Positions 43,583-55,978 of a stretch of 64,000 nt of DNA are shown one piece after another (the stretch's first letter is position 1; each line of letters begins with the position of its first letter). The stretch comes from Micropterus salmoides (taxonomy: Eukaryota; Chordata; Actinopteri; Centrarchiformes; Centrarchidae): the NCBI RefSeq assembly GCF_014851395.1, contig NW_024041039.1:4244112-4308111 (forward strand), in the 5' to 3' direction. Both the position numbers and the translations under genes were made by a program. The notes beneath the pieces were generated by a model. It saw only the letters and a list, made by a program, of their open reading frames with translations, ran no database searches and was not told the origin of the DNA.

Positions 43583-43821
43583 CAGTGGTTTCAAACCTTT
43601 TTATGTTTGGGCCCCTCATGATGAAGCAGGGGCCTTCTGTTGTATTTCAGATGTTGTTAGCAGTAAATTTCCCTTCTAAACTTCTCAGATGGTGACATGT
43701 AAATTAAACTGTCCAATCTTTCACACAAAAAGAAAAGAAAAGTTTTCTCCTAAAACAATAAGATTTGTGTATCAGAACATTGTTTTTTCTTCTTCTCTGA
43801 CCCCTAGATTGGGAACCACTG
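43583..43821. mobile_element. Short hAT-like MITE
   Basis: The left end is CAGTGGTTTCAAACC and the right end reads TTGGGAACCACTG, so the ends are inverted. The flanks GGTTAAAC (43575-43582) and GACTAAAC (43822-43829) agree at six of eight positions, both differences being transitions. This fits an old 8-bp hAT duplication. Confidence 0.72.
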
Positions 43822-43829
43822 GACTAAAC

Positions 43830-44811
43830 TAGCTAACTGTATATAAAGTTGTTAAAAAAAACGCAGGAGACATTTTACTGCAGAACGAGTGCTTTTAATT
43901 TAGACTTTTTTATGTTTTAAATGCATATTGTTGATCTGTAAAACAAAAAGTACAATATTTACTCATGAAATTTAGTGGAGTATAAGTATAAAGTAGTATT
44001 AAATTTAAGTACTCCAAGTGTAAGTGCCTCAAAGTTGTAAGTGAGTATTTGTACTTACTTTCCAGCGTTAGTGGTAGTAACAGGAGATAATTCACAGTTT
44101 GGTGTATTTGGTGTTTATGTGTGGCTCCTTTTAAGATGATTTACATAGTAGTATGAATATCTGACCTCTGCTGATTCAAACAATAGTTATTGAGAAGGTT
44201 AAGTGTGCCATCTAGTGACCAAATGCTACGCTGCACACCACAAACGCTTCAAAAGTGAAGGTTCAGATGTACCAGTGCTCTCAAGTTTTCAAATCAAAAA
44301 TTTGGAGTGAGATAACACGTGTTAGAGGAGGGCCACTCAAATATTTGCAGCAGCAGCCCCATGGCCCCAGACAATTCCCTCAAGTTTTTACTAGCAGTTC
44401 ATTTTTACCTATAGTTGGTAATTGACCCGAACAAATAGAAATTATAACAATAGGTAAATCAGATAAAAGACTACATACATTTCAAAAATACAAATTTATC
44501 ACAAATAAAAAGAAATTTGCCCCAAACGAGCCCACTGAACTGCAGTGCTCAGTGTATATTGTACACATAGGCCTAGGATTGCAGAACTTGCCCTACGTTT
44601 GTATCCCGAGCTGTGTGTGTGACATTTCAGCTTATGAACGGTGTTTTGTGCTGTAATTGTTTGTTGCACATTTTAATGCCGGGTGATGATGACAGGGGTT
44701 GGGGTCTCAAGGCCAGCCATTTTCACCATCATGATGGATGACAGCTTTCCGTCCAGAGCCAAGATGTGGAAAAACATCTCTAGTCCTTTTTTCAGGTAGC
44801 CAAAGCCAAGC
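43830..44811. other. Stretch with family E fragment and a coding-like remnant
   Basis: A family E fragment lies at about 43960-44080. On the - strand at about 44676-44815 the translation GYLKKGLEMFFHILALDGKL has protein-like composition, but I do not recognise the family. No gene is supported. Confidence 0.4.
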
Positions 44812-45579
44812 CCAGTGGTGGACAGCAACAAAGTAGTACTGTACTTAAGTACACAAGGCATTTGTACTAAACTTGAGTGTTAGGGAAAATATTGTACTTT
44901 TTACTTTATCTGACAGCTTCAGTTACTAGTTACATTAAAAATAAGCTTTTTACACACAAAACGTATGAAGGGTTAAAAAAATTAGGATATTGTGATATAA
45001 ATTAAATTACTTATGCATGTCCAGCTAGTAGAACATAGGCTAATTGACATAAATTTAATTGGAAACTGTTTTGGTATTAGTCATTTTTCATGTAAAAACA
45101 ATTCATGGTTCCAACCTCACAAACATGAACATTTGCTGCTTTTATTTTATTGTTTTAATGTATTTTTAATAGTTTTGAGGTTTGAACTGACAAAATAAGC
45201 ATTGTGAAGGTGTCACTTAGGGCTCTGGGTAACTGTGACAACATTTCTCACTATTTTCACAATTTATTAAAGCTGATTAATTCTTAATTAAAATAACTAT
45301 TAATTGCAGTTTGATACAAAATACCCTCATTTAAGCACAAGGAATAATAATCGAATGATATAATATATAATAGTATAACAGTCATAGGGGATATTTTTCT
45401 TTCTGCTTTGAGTAGGCTATTTTTATTTTTAATAGGCTACTACTACATTTTCCTGCTTATAGCTACTTACATACTTTTATTTAACTTTTCCAATGCGGAG
45501 TATTATACAGATAGGTATTAGTACTTTTATTATTTTTTAAAGGATCTGAATAGGCCCAAGTTTTTTAACCACTGGCTGA
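44812..45579. mobile_element. Non-autonomous element of family E
   Basis: The left end is CCAGTGGTGGACAGCAAC and the right end reads TTTTTTAACCACTGG. AAAGCCAAGC occurs just before the left end (44802-44811) and just after the right end (45580-45589), a possible target duplication. The sequence is rich in TACTTAAGTAC-type words. No coding capacity. Confidence 0.6.
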
Positions 45580-45589
45580 AAAGCCAAGC

Positions 45590-46949
45590 TTCTGGTTTCA
45601 AAGAGGTTGGAGAATTTTGACTGCATCAATAGTAATTTAGCAATTCAGCAATGTTTCAGTACTCCCCAACATCAGCTGCTCTCACTATCTTTGATCACAG
45701 CCTATTCGTCCAGGAATCTAAAAATCAAAATGCAAAAAACCTACAATTACCTCATCCATCGGGTCTTGCATTTCCAACTTCCACTCCGTGTGGGCACGCG
45801 TATCCATGTTGCCTAGTTGTAAAGAACTCAGTGGCGGCTCCTGCCAAATCTCTCAGGGGAGGCAATTGTTGCGATGATGTCTAAGGTGACCAGTTCGATG
45901 GTCTAAGTCTGCTATAAGACAAGGATTGTTCCTTAGGCTACATACTGTACAGTATTTGTGAACAGCTACATCCTGAAGTTCATTGTCAATGTCTACAATG
46001 AATGAACAGTCCACAGTTAACATCAACAGATCTTTAGACCTTTAGATGTAAAGGAAACTACTTTAACAATAATGATAAAAAGAATGACTCACACAATCAT
46101 CTGTGACAAACCTTTTATTTAGGAACATTAAATCCAGAATAAAGCGCAGTGGCACTGGGCTGATGATGTGCAATGAATAAAATTATTTACAGTTAATCTT
46201 GCGTTGCAGCTAAGGGACCCCTCTCAAGTTATAGGCTACAGTTATGAAATAATGTCACACAGGTGGATCAAACATAGCTAATCTTTAAATGTTTAATGGG
46301 GTACAGAGGAGCACAGAATTTCTTTTCATTCTTTAAGGTACACAGATTACATAAGACTAATAAGTTAAGCAGAGAGTGGTAAAAAGATCCACTTGTTATC
46401 CTGTAGTTACACAGTATTATTAGGACTGTTCTCCTGTACTCTATAATCACACAGGAACAACGAGCTATGTGTTGTTCAAGGCGTGTAAGGGGAAATATAA
46501 CAAGTATATTTTATTGTTTTGGTTTATTTTCTGTGTTGCTTTCCTTCTTCTTCTTCTTTTTACCCTCCTGAGATGCAAGTGGTGACCACATCATGCTAAC
46601 CTGACCTCAACTTTCTTCTTTGGTTTCTGGCAATAAAAGAAAAAAAAACACATCAAATAATTGTTACTGGTTGAGTGCAGCTAACTTTAAATTGACTCCA
46701 CCAACACACATAAAACATGGCTTAATAACAATCGCATTTAACGTGAGCATAAAATTCGGCTTCGGCGCAACAAGCTGGAGGATAGCTTTTTTTCCCCAGC
46801 CGTTTTCAGGTGGCAGAAGATTTACCAAAAGAGGCGGGACTCCCCGGAACACGACTTGACGCCGATTGGACAGCGATATTCAGTCACAGCTAACTAACAG
46901 TGTGGTAGAAAGTGTGAGAAAAATATCCCCTGCCTTTCCCGGTGTAACA
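45590..46949. other. Intergenic stretch, no gene supported
   Basis: AT-rich sequence with only short frames. No RNA gene or repeat boundary was established. Confidence 0.45.
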
Positions 46950-47158
46950 CCAAAATCTGTGACCTATCAGATTCTGTGACTACACCCAAAACGACGATGT
47001 TTTCCTAACCACAACGAAATACTTTCGGTGCCTAAACCCAACCAAGTACTTTCGGTGCCTAAACCCAACCAAACTGCAGCCGCTTCACATCGTCAACAAA
47101 GCCTCTGGCGCTTAACTTCCCATTTGGGTCACAGAATCTGATGGGTCACACATTTTGG
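46950..47158. mobile_element. Palindromic MITE with 31-bp arms and internal tandem repeat
   Basis: CCAAAATCTGTGACCTATCA with GATTCTGTGAC (46950-46980) is inverted at 47128-47158 with two differences. Between the arms a 26-base unit containing ACTTTCGGTGCCTAAACCCA occurs twice in tandem (about 47021-47074). No open frame. Confidence 0.78.
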
Positions 47159-48676
47159 CGTCGCCCGATGTTATGCCGAGTTTTGCCTGCCTACCGAGAT
47201 TGCATGCATCCCAAATAATGCTTATAACGCTGTAATATTCTTTGTGGGCTTCATCAATGGTGGTAAATGATTCGAAGTATATAATTTATGAACGTTTAGA
47301 GTTTCTGCAAATGTATCTGTAACGTTAGCTCTTAAAATATTACATGTGTGTTCTTTGCTCCTGGACAGCTTCCTTCTCTTCACACTCTTCAAGAGTCCTC
47401 CTGGTCCACTTACTGGGAGAAACAGTCAACGGGTATTAAACTTTAATGATAGGAGGGGGTTATGGACGCCGATTTTCAGGGGAACTATTAGATTTTGGTA
47501 AATACTTTTAAACCTTATGTCATAATCTTCGTGGTTAGTATATTTGGTAAACCAGGAAAAGGCACTTTTATGACCGTAGTTTGGCTTCAGGTGTTGGACA
47601 TGAACCTGCTGGGCTGTGGAATTGAGGACGGAAGGGTTGAAAAGGCCCATAAAACCTCAGGTAGGCAATTTTTAAATACCCAAACTTCACATAAAGCAAT
47701 AACCATTTTCTTTATAAGATGTTAGACTAACCACATAAAGTTTTCTACTGACTTTCTACAAGGTAACGTTAATGATGTGTTAACCTTAACTAACTTAATT
47801 GTTTTTTAGAAATTATTTTGTGGTTTGTTGTTTCTTGTCTTGACTTCAAGATGAAAAGAGAAAAAAATCGGTAATGTTTTAATTATATTGCTACGTTTTT
47901 CTCCAGTAATAATGACCACAGGTATATTTAAACAATTTTAAACGTTTTTCGATAGCTAACGAATTTCGGTAGCTAACATTAGCATTAGCATGAACTTGTT
48001 TTCTGGTTTTGACTTTTCTCGTCTTCCAAGATGAAAAAAGAAAGGAAATAAATTATTTCCTCTTATAAAAATATCTCAAACGTTAAGAAGGTTATTAATA
48101 ACCTTTTAACATAAGTAATTTACTAATGTCAGCATTATTCACACAGGCTAACGTTAGCTAATGGCTAATTGTTAGCTAAGGTTAGCCTAATGGTTTTCTT
48201 GATGCTTTCGACTTTTTACCTTTTCTCTTTGAAAATCACATGTTCCAGTAGCTATATAATATTTTTTTAAAAAAGAGTTTTGTAGAATAACTACATTTAA
48301 TGTAAAAATGAGCTAAATGAACTCCCAAAGCTGTGCTACTACTAGTCTGATTCAGCTAGACAGTCAAATCAACCAACTAGTGTTCATTAAATTATCCCTA
48401 GTCGGTTTCTACATATTTTTCAACACACTAATCGATTTATCTGTCAGGAATTTAATTGTGTGTTTTATATGTTGATTCTTGAAACAGCTGGAACATAACC
48501 TGTCACACTGAGTATATTTTTGCTTGTTGTCAGTGGCAGGTGAAACTCATTAGGCTGAATCCCACTCAGTGTGTCTGTTCAGTGGCCCTGCTTACACCTG
48601 GCCATCATTCATGTGATCACCTGTGCTCATGGGGGAAAAGATCCATCGGCCACTGCGCTGCTAATGATATGTAATA
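47159..48676. other. Intergenic stretch with GCTAAC/GTTAGC words
   Basis: No supported gene is present. Repeated GCTAACGTTAGC-like palindromic words occur at 47950-48190, a pattern common in fish intergenic DNA. A 76-codon frame at 47495-47725 has no recognisable domain. Confidence 0.45.
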
Positions 48677-49160
48677 CACTATATGGACAAAGGTACCGGG
48701 ACACCCCTGTTGTTTTTTCATGGTGTGGTCTTAAGATAAATCTTGATGCTACAATATTTTAGCCAACAGTTCTTCTAACAGTTGGCCTTTTGTTCTCCTA
48801 TGACATGACAATGCCCCCCGTGCACAAACCAGCTCCATAAAGAAATGTTTAACCCAGTTTGGTGTGGAAGAACTTGACTGGCCCGCACAGAGCCCTGACC
48901 TCGACCCTATACAGCACCGTTGGGATGAACTACAACGGAGACTGCGAGCCAGGCCGTCATGTCCAACATCAGTGTCTGACCTCACAAATGCTCTTCTGGA
49001 TGAATGGGCAGAAATTCTCACAGACACACTCTAAACAGCCTGTAGAAAGCCTTCCCAGAGGAGTGGAAGCTGTTATAGCTGCAAAGGGGGGATGGCTATA
49101 GATTTATAATAGGATGTTAAAGTAATGTGTAGGTGTCCCAGTACTTTTGTCCATATAGTG
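48677..49160 (+). pseudogene. Internally deleted Tc1-like element with transposase C-terminus
   Basis: The ends are CACTATATGGACAAAGGTAC and the inverse of CACTATATGGACAAAAGTAC, preceded by TA on the left. Of the transposase only the C-terminal part survives. It reads VEELDWPAQSPDLDPIQHRW, then DELQRRLRARP, and SVSDLTNALLDEWAEI. The third catalytic acid of DD34E, normally the Glu in NPIEHLW, is Gln here, and the rest of the gene is deleted. It is a non-autonomous remnant. Confidence 0.85.
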
Positions 49161-49504
49161 TCAACTGGACAGAGAATATTTCACAGTTGCTTTATGTCGT
49201 CTCTGTTTTATAAAGTTTTCTGTAATTTCCCAGCAGATGGCGCTGTGGTTTAGTTTGATATAAAAAAAAAACATGTTCAGGTATAAGGTGTATATATAGT
49301 ACACACAGGAACGTATACATTTTATTGTTGCTTATTTAGTCATGAATACACATAATATTAAACACCAGAATTTAAGGAGCTTTAAGTTTTGACAAAAGGA
49401 AAACTGCCTAATGTGTTATCTTGTGGAAACACTAAATCAATATAGATTTGATGGCAGAACCTTTTTAATTGATATTGCTTATATGCTGCTGTCAATTGAG
49501 TGTT

Positions 49505-49539
<35 letters not shown>

Positions 49540-49849
49540 ACAATTGCGTACTTATACTCCTGTGGTATTTTGATACTGTGCAGGCTGGTGTTTCGGTCAG
49601 AGGGGATAGAGGTGGCCTTGTTTTCTCTCTGCAGTTTGCAGACAGATTGTTCTCCTTCAAGGTTGAGAAAGCTCCTCTCTAGATGAAGCATATGTGCCAC
49701 TGCCTTCAAATGGTTAAGCACTCCTTTCCTTCGGGGCCAGATGATCTATGCTGCCCAGTGTGGAAGAGACAGAACTCTGACCCAGCTAAATTGTTTTGTA
49801 CTCTTTCGACCATTTCTCATTTTATCACCAAAAACAAGTGTGTAATTGT
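49161..49849. other. Intergenic stretch with a TA microsatellite
   Basis: A (TA)n run lies at 49508-49536. No gene is supported. Confidence 0.5.
49508..49536. repeat. (TA)n microsatellite
   Basis: About 14 uninterrupted TA units. Confidence 0.95.
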
Positions 49850-50076
49850 AACTCTTTTGTTTGTTATTTGGCCAAAATGTTATGGATATAAACATTTCAT
49901 ATCATTCGATATCGATAGTTATCACAATAAATGTCAAATCATTATTTCTTTCAAGTTTAAAGGCTGAAAACTATAGAAACCATTATGTTTAAACTTTTCT
50001 TTATGGTCAGAATGTGACAATACTTGATACCAAACAGTGGATCACTTCACAAATCTGAGTTAGAACATTTAAACTA
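49850..50076 (-). mobile_element. Half of a hAT-like element, cut by the second gap
   Basis: This is the inverse of part of the element at 59846-60331. Shared words, in the orientation of that copy, are AAAGTGATCCACTGTTTGG, GT(C)ACATTCTGACCATAAAG, GAAAGAAATAATGATT, and ATCGATATCGAATG followed by TATGA. The remaining half would lie in the N run that starts at 50077. Confidence 0.7.
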
Positions 50077-50576
50077 NNNNNNNNNNNNNNNNNNNNNNNN
50101 NNNNNNNNNNNNNNNNNNNNNNNNNNNNNNNNNNNNNNNNNNNNNNNNNNNNNNNNNNNNNNNNNNNNNNNNNNNNNNNNNNNNNNNNNNNNNNNNNNNN
50201 NNNNNNNNNNNNNNNNNNNNNNNNNNNNNNNNNNNNNNNNNNNNNNNNNNNNNNNNNNNNNNNNNNNNNNNNNNNNNNNNNNNNNNNNNNNNNNNNNNNN
50301 NNNNNNNNNNNNNNNNNNNNNNNNNNNNNNNNNNNNNNNNNNNNNNNNNNNNNNNNNNNNNNNNNNNNNNNNNNNNNNNNNNNNNNNNNNNNNNNNNNNN
50401 NNNNNNNNNNNNNNNNNNNNNNNNNNNNNNNNNNNNNNNNNNNNNNNNNNNNNNNNNNNNNNNNNNNNNNNNNNNNNNNNNNNNNNNNNNNNNNNNNNNN
50501 NNNNNNNNNNNNNNNNNNNNNNNNNNNNNNNNNNNNNNNNNNNNNNNNNNNNNNNNNNNNNNNNNNNNNNNNNNNN
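50077..50576. other. Assembly gap of exactly 500 N
   Basis: A placeholder-sized gap that begins inside a dispersed transposon copy, which probably explains the break. Confidence 0.98.
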
Positions 50577-51055
50577 AAACCCATCAGTGAGCCTCACTGC
50601 TGCACTGGATGACATGTTCCTTCATCACCACAAACACACACCTTGTAGTTTATTCTGACTCAGCCCCACATGCACCGTCCTGCTGCCCCAAATACTCACT
50701 ACAGCACCACATGTGAATTAATAAATGCACTAGTTCCACCTTTTTGTTGGATAAAAACTACAGTGAGCGGCTGTTTTAGTAAACGACTGAGCCTTTTTTA
50801 AAACATTATCTATATTTGTTATTTTTAAAGATGTCTTCAGTGTGAAGCAGTGAAGGACTGGAGCTGACAGGGTGGGGAAGCCAGTTAGCATTGCGAGGCG
50901 GAAAAACATTATTTGTTTTGGCCTCTTTTTTTTTTTAAATCAAGAAACGGGTTAAAAGAAATTAACAGTAACCACATTTGCACAAGGAAAAAGCTCTTAC
51001 CAATCACACTGGCACAGATATTTAAGTGTTAAGGCCCGACCTTGCTGTCATTATA
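50577..51055. other. Intergenic stretch, nothing assigned
   Basis: No gene or repeat is recognised. Confidence 0.45.
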
Positions 51056-51462
51056 CACCTATGAGCCATAACATTATGAACACTGACAGGTGAAGTGAAC
51101 AACACGGATTATCTCTTTACCGTGGCACCTGTCAGTGGGTGGGATATATTAGGCAGCAGGTGAACATTGTGTCCTCATAGTTAATATGTCAGAAGCAGGA
51201 ATAATGAGCAAGCGTGAGGGTTTGAGCGCCTTTGACAAGGGCCAAATTGTGAGAGCCCCTCCAGAACGATCTGCACAGGTCAGTAACAATCAAAAAGGGG
51301 TCCAAGGAAGGAAAAGCGCTGAACCAACGACATCCAACAGACAAGCAGAAAGTTATCAGAACACACAGAGTACATGCCTCGACGGGTCAGGGCTGTTTTG
51401 GCAGCAAAAGGGAGACCTACATTATGACCAGCAGGTGGTCATAATTTTTTGGCTGATCGGTG
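51056..51462. mobile_element. Tc1/mariner-type MITE
   Basis: The left end is TA-CACCTATGAGCCATAACA, continuing TTATGA. The right end reads GGTCATAATTTTTTGGCTGA, then TCGGTG. The inverted termini match the CACCGATCAGCCATAACATT-type ends of fish Tc1-like elements. The interior shows ISKREGLSAFDKGQIV-like coding relics (MSKREGLSAFDKGQIV at 51207), compatible with an internally deleted transposase. Confidence 0.75.
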
Positions 51463-52984
51463 GATACAGTCTATAAATTGTGATGGTAATTAGGCCAGGA
51501 CTTGAAAATTAGATCGTGTGATCTAATTTCTGTTCCTTTCAGATATCAGCCTTATTTTACGGTTTCCTGATCGCTTTCAGCCTTGTCAGAGCCGTGTTAA
51601 GTTACTGCTGATGAAAACATTTCCTGCTGCTTCATTTTAAAAGCTTTCCACTGACAAACTAACAGAAGGCTTTAATTGTTGACACAACAAGACTTACTTT
51701 TTCAGTGGATCAGACAGAAAAACTGCAGAGAGGAACAGTTAATGTGCGAGATTTTGATGAAGAGCTGAACAGGGACCCCAAACAACTGATTTTATCTAAT
51801 TTATTGTTTATTTATAATTGTTTATTTTACCTTACACAACAACATGTTCTGAATAAAAAGACTCAGAAACTACATTTTTGTTATTACAGAGAGAGTAAAG
51901 TACAGGTACCAGTATCGGTTCAAATGTGAACGGTACCATAAACCCAGTGATGTTGCGGTCTACATAAAAATACAGATGTTTTTCAGGGTCACTGGTGAAA
52001 GAAGTGTGTTTACTGACTTTAGAGTAACTGTCCCTTTAATATTCTGAACATAGGCTTCAAGCTGGAGAAGATTTTACATTTATTCATACATTTATTCATT
52101 TAGCTGACGTTTTTATCCATTGCTATTTAGGTCGCACGCCTCTGGAGCAACGAGGGGTTAACCACATGGTACCGGACCACCCCGATACCGGGGAGGTAAT
52201 CGATGTTCGCTTTTCTAGCAGTTTTCCGTCCAAAAACAGCGGTCCTTTGTGTCAACAGAGACAGTCTGGCGGGCCGTCGGCTTAGCCGGTTTTTCTGTCG
52301 TCAGACTGAAGTAGAGAAGAAGAGTTTGCTTTGACGGAGGCGGTCTTTATCGGCCTCTGCTGGCGACCCGTAGGAGCTACACAGACATGCAAGATATTAA
52401 TCGATTCGTCTCTTCAATACCAAGAGAAAGAGCCCTGTAGGATGTTCTGTTCTCAAGCTGTCGCCTGTTAAGCATGGGAGTGCTTTTGGTCACAGGAATA
52501 TTGACTGTTTTTATCATTATTTCAATGTTTTGGAAGCTTTATGTTATTTGGAACATGGTTGTATGGAGAATAACGTGTTGAAGATAACTCCCAATAAACT
52601 GAACATATAAACAGTAAACATGGCCAAAACATGGACATTCGCCTGGTATATATTTGATTATTGATTTTGAAGATTGTGTAATAACTGTTGTATGTCAGTT
52701 TGTTTTATTAAATTGACAGTTACAGTTGTGTTCCAGGTGTATTAGAAGATATCCAGGTGCATTATAATCTACCTTATGATGGTTTTGATGGTTTATTGCA
52801 TTAAAATATAGCTTATTATAGCTAATATTTTTCCCCAGACGAGGATGAAAATATCATTTTCTGTATTTCATCTCGATGTAGTCTGTAATGGTAAAATAAA
52901 TATGTTAATGTACAATGGATTTATATTCCTTAGCTTCTGACCTTTCAAAAGAGACCAGAATTATGAGATTTTACTGATTAATTT
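51463..52984. other. Intergenic stretch, no gene supported
   Basis: Only short frames occur. Around 52160-52340 there is repeat-like text (ACCCCGATACCGGGGAGG), with no clear ends. Confidence 0.45.
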
Positions 52985-53150
52985 TGGGTTTGTTATTTTA
53001 GGCGTTTTTCCTGGAAATAGGTGCCAGGGTCCACGTGGTGTCTTGCTCAGGGACACGTTGGTGGACACAGTTTCACAGATGGGAACTGAACCCGGGTCTC
53101 TCGCACCTAAGGCGTGCGTCTTACCCACTGTACCATCACCACCCCTGGAT
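52985..53150 (-). mobile_element. tRNA-derived SINE fragment
   Basis: On the - strand the head reads GGGTGGTGATGGTACAGTGG with GTAAGACGCACGCC (A-box region) and GAGAGACCCGGGTTCAGTTC (B-box region). CCTGAGCAAGACACCACGTG follows, comparable to the CCTTGGGCAAGATACTGAACC segment of the other SINE. It is probably a different, older family or subfamily. Confidence 0.7.
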
Positions 53151-53736
53151 CTGGATTTAAATAAACCAAACAGTAAACATATGGGCTGCAATCTGGTGGT
53201 CTGTGTTTGTTCATCCTGAACCCACAGACCTTTTCACACAAACCACTGATCTGCTGCTTTCACTTCACATCAGCAGATCACGGCCGCATGCTCCAGTTTC
53301 TCATATCCAGGACATTAAGGTCTCATCCCACTCATTATAAATAGGATAAGACATGCGAACATGCACCGACTCCTATAAGGAAGATGAATGTGCAGGTAAA
53401 AGAGCTCGTTTTCCCCGGAGGAGACCCAACACAGCCTTTCCCACAAGCCTCAAGGTTGAGAAACGAGCTGAGCTTTCTGGTCTGGAAGTCATTCTGCTGC
53501 TGATACTCTCCTCCAGAGAAAGAGAGAGACTGTGTGTGTGTGTGTGAGGCTTTATGTGTGTGGAAGTAATGACCTAAGGTGAGCACTTTCTTTGTCCTTT
53601 TTATTTTCCTCAGCACACACACACACAGTTGTGGTCTGGTGGAGTCATCAGTTTCTCCGTTGGTGTGTTAATTTAATGACCGGCCCACCACACAACCGAG
53701 GGTCAATATAAATCAATACAAAGGCTGCAAGGGGAA

Positions 53737-53768
<32 letters not shown>

Positions 53769-54960
53769 CAAGTATGATTTAATATCTGGGCACCTTGGGT
53801 AACGAGATCCATACCCACACACAGTCTCAGCAGACAACAGGCCCACAGCTGCAGTCTGAGATCTTTACTTTAGGCCAGGGATTTTCAAAGTCTCAGACTC
53901 CCCTCAGACAGAGCTTGAAAAACGGCGCACCCTCAAACCCCCCCTTAGTTTGCTCGCTTTGATTCGCTCGGTTCCTGGATGCCTGTGGGATCATGATTAT
54001 GTTATGATAACTACGTATCTTCAGACTACACCAAATACATGAAAAGGTCAGTCCTGCGGCGTTTATTAGTTTCTGACTGGGAAAGTGGGAACAACGGTAA
54101 AAAAAACACTACTGTATCTCTGAACTCTCTTTAATCAAATCACATATTTAGATGATGAGATAATTAAAAATAATTTATTAAATGAGTCAAAAACGGTGTC
54201 TGATAGTGGTTTCTCTGCAGCCGTGTCGTCTCGCAAAAAATTAAAAACATGACCAGTAGAAAGAAGCAGCAGTCTCATTATACTGAACATGTAATTTCAG
54301 AGCAAATCAGCTCAAACACTCTATTAGGCTGTTTACACCTGGCATTAAAAGGTGTTTTGGGTGATCAGAGTGCCATCAAATGGTGCTTGACCTCATTAAA
54401 GTACGGGTCTAAATGCACGCAAGACACATCGAGCACGGATTGTGATCCGATCGGCGAAAACCACCTCCGCACGTGATCAGGGACACATCATGACGACACT
54501 GAAAGCAAGTCTACACACAACAATTACATGGGCGGAAATACGTACCGGTTAATAAAAAAACCACGCTTCAGGATGCCCCTGGTGCATCAAGTATGAGACT
54601 TTAGACTGCAATGCTAAATCACTAGAATGCCCCATTGTGTTATCTTGTAAGCACCTGGCTTTAGACTCGTTAAAAACTCTGTTGCTTTGCCGACAACCAC
54701 TTTTGATAAATGAGACCAACGCAGTCGGTTAGCAGATTTAGAATTAGTAAATAAGCGAGAACTAGTATCAGTAGGGATGGGGCTCGATACCCAGTTCTAA
54801 AAGGACCCGGTACCAATATTAAAACCCGAAAATTAATAAGGTATCAAGACTGGCGGGTCCTATGATGTAAGGTTATGTCTCAAGAGTCAAATCTGATTTA
54901 TCTTCAAACACGATGGTTAAGAAAACTAATTTTCTTTATTGATGGCACCAAAACTCGGTA
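53151..54960. other. Intergenic stretch with GT microsatellite and repeat ends
   Basis: A (GT)n run lies at 53738-53762. CCAGGGATTTTCAAAGTC near 53876 resembles one hAT terminus, but no partner is seen. Text at 54320-54480 (GTTTACACCTGGCATTAA) and 54777-54860 (CTCGATACCCAGTTC) resembles common fish repeats without definable ends. Confidence 0.45.
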
Positions 54961-55978
54961 TTAAACGGGCCCGGGACCATTTATCATCAGGCTGCAGTTG
55001 AGATCTGGGTTGAGATCTGGTGACTGTGGGGGCCATTTTAGTACAGTGAACTCATTGTCATGTTCAAGAAACCAATTTGAAATGATTGGAGCTTTGTGAC
55101 ATGGTGCATTATCCTGCTGGAAGTAGCCATCAGAGGATGGGTACATGGTGGCCATAAAGGGATGGACATGGTCAGAAACAATGCTCAGGTAGGCCGTGGC
55201 ATTTAAACGATGCCCAATTGGCACTAAGGGGCCTAAAGTGTGCCAAGAAAACATCCCCCACACCATTACACCACCACCAGCAGCCTGCACAGTGGTAACA
55301 AGGCACGATGGATCCATGTTCTCATTCTGTTTACGCCAAATTCTGACTCTACCATCTGAATGTCTCAACAGAAATCGAGACTCATCAGACCAGGCGACAT
55401 TTTTCCAGTCTTCAACTGTCCAATTTTGGTGAGCTCTTGCAAATTGTAGCCTCTTTTTCCTATTTGTAGTGGAGATGAGTGGCACCCGGTGGGGTCTTCT
55501 GCTGTTGTAGCCCGTCCGCCTCAAGGTTGTGCGTGTTGTGGCTTCACAAATGCTTTGCCGCATACCTCGGTTGTAACGAGTGGTTATTTCAGTCAAAGTT
55601 GCTCTTCTCGGCTCATTCTCCTCGGACCTCTAGCATCAACGAGGCATTTTCACCCACAGGACTGCCGCATACTGGATGTTTTTCCCTTTTCACACCATTC
55701 TTTGTAAACCCTAGAAATGGTTGTGTGTGAAAATCCCAGTAACTGAGCAGATTGTGAAATACTCAGACCGGCCCGTCTGGCACCAACAACCATGCCACGC
55801 TCAAAATTACTTAAATCACCTTTCTTTCCCATTCTGACATTCAGTTTGGAGTTCAGGAGATTGTCTTGACCAGGACCACACCCCTAAATGCATTGAAGCA
55901 ACTGCCATGTGATTGGTTGATTAGATAATTGCATTAATGAGAAATTGAACAGGTGTTCCTAATAATCCTTTGGGTAAG
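54961..55978 (-). pseudogene. Tc1-like transposase relic, copy 2 (truncated at its 3' end)
   Basis: On the - strand the gene starts at 55832 with MGKKGDLSNFERGMVVGARR and runs in frame through SQSAQLLGFSHTTISRVYKE. It breaks near 55650 by frameshift and resumes at 55596 as MTEITTRYNRGMRQS. The downstream 211-codon frame holds WTVEDWKNVAWSDESRFLLR (first Asp), then GGGVMVWGMFSWHTLGPLVP and GYFQQDNAPCH (second Asp). It reaches WPPQSPDLNPDLN and then leaves the family. The NPIEHLW segment with the third catalytic acid is missing. The 5' terminus is AGGATTATTAGGAACACCTG near 55960. It is closely related to copy 1 at 16665, but with a different terminal sequence. Confidence 0.93.

Noticed and set aside
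53100..53150. Functional tRNA gene
   Set aside because: The A- and B-box-like text continues into a SINE body (CCTGAGCAAGACAC) and does not fold into a full cloverleaf by eye.
53876..53940. hAT element starting CCAGGGATTTTCAAAGTC
   Set aside because: Only one terminus was found, so the element could not be delimited.
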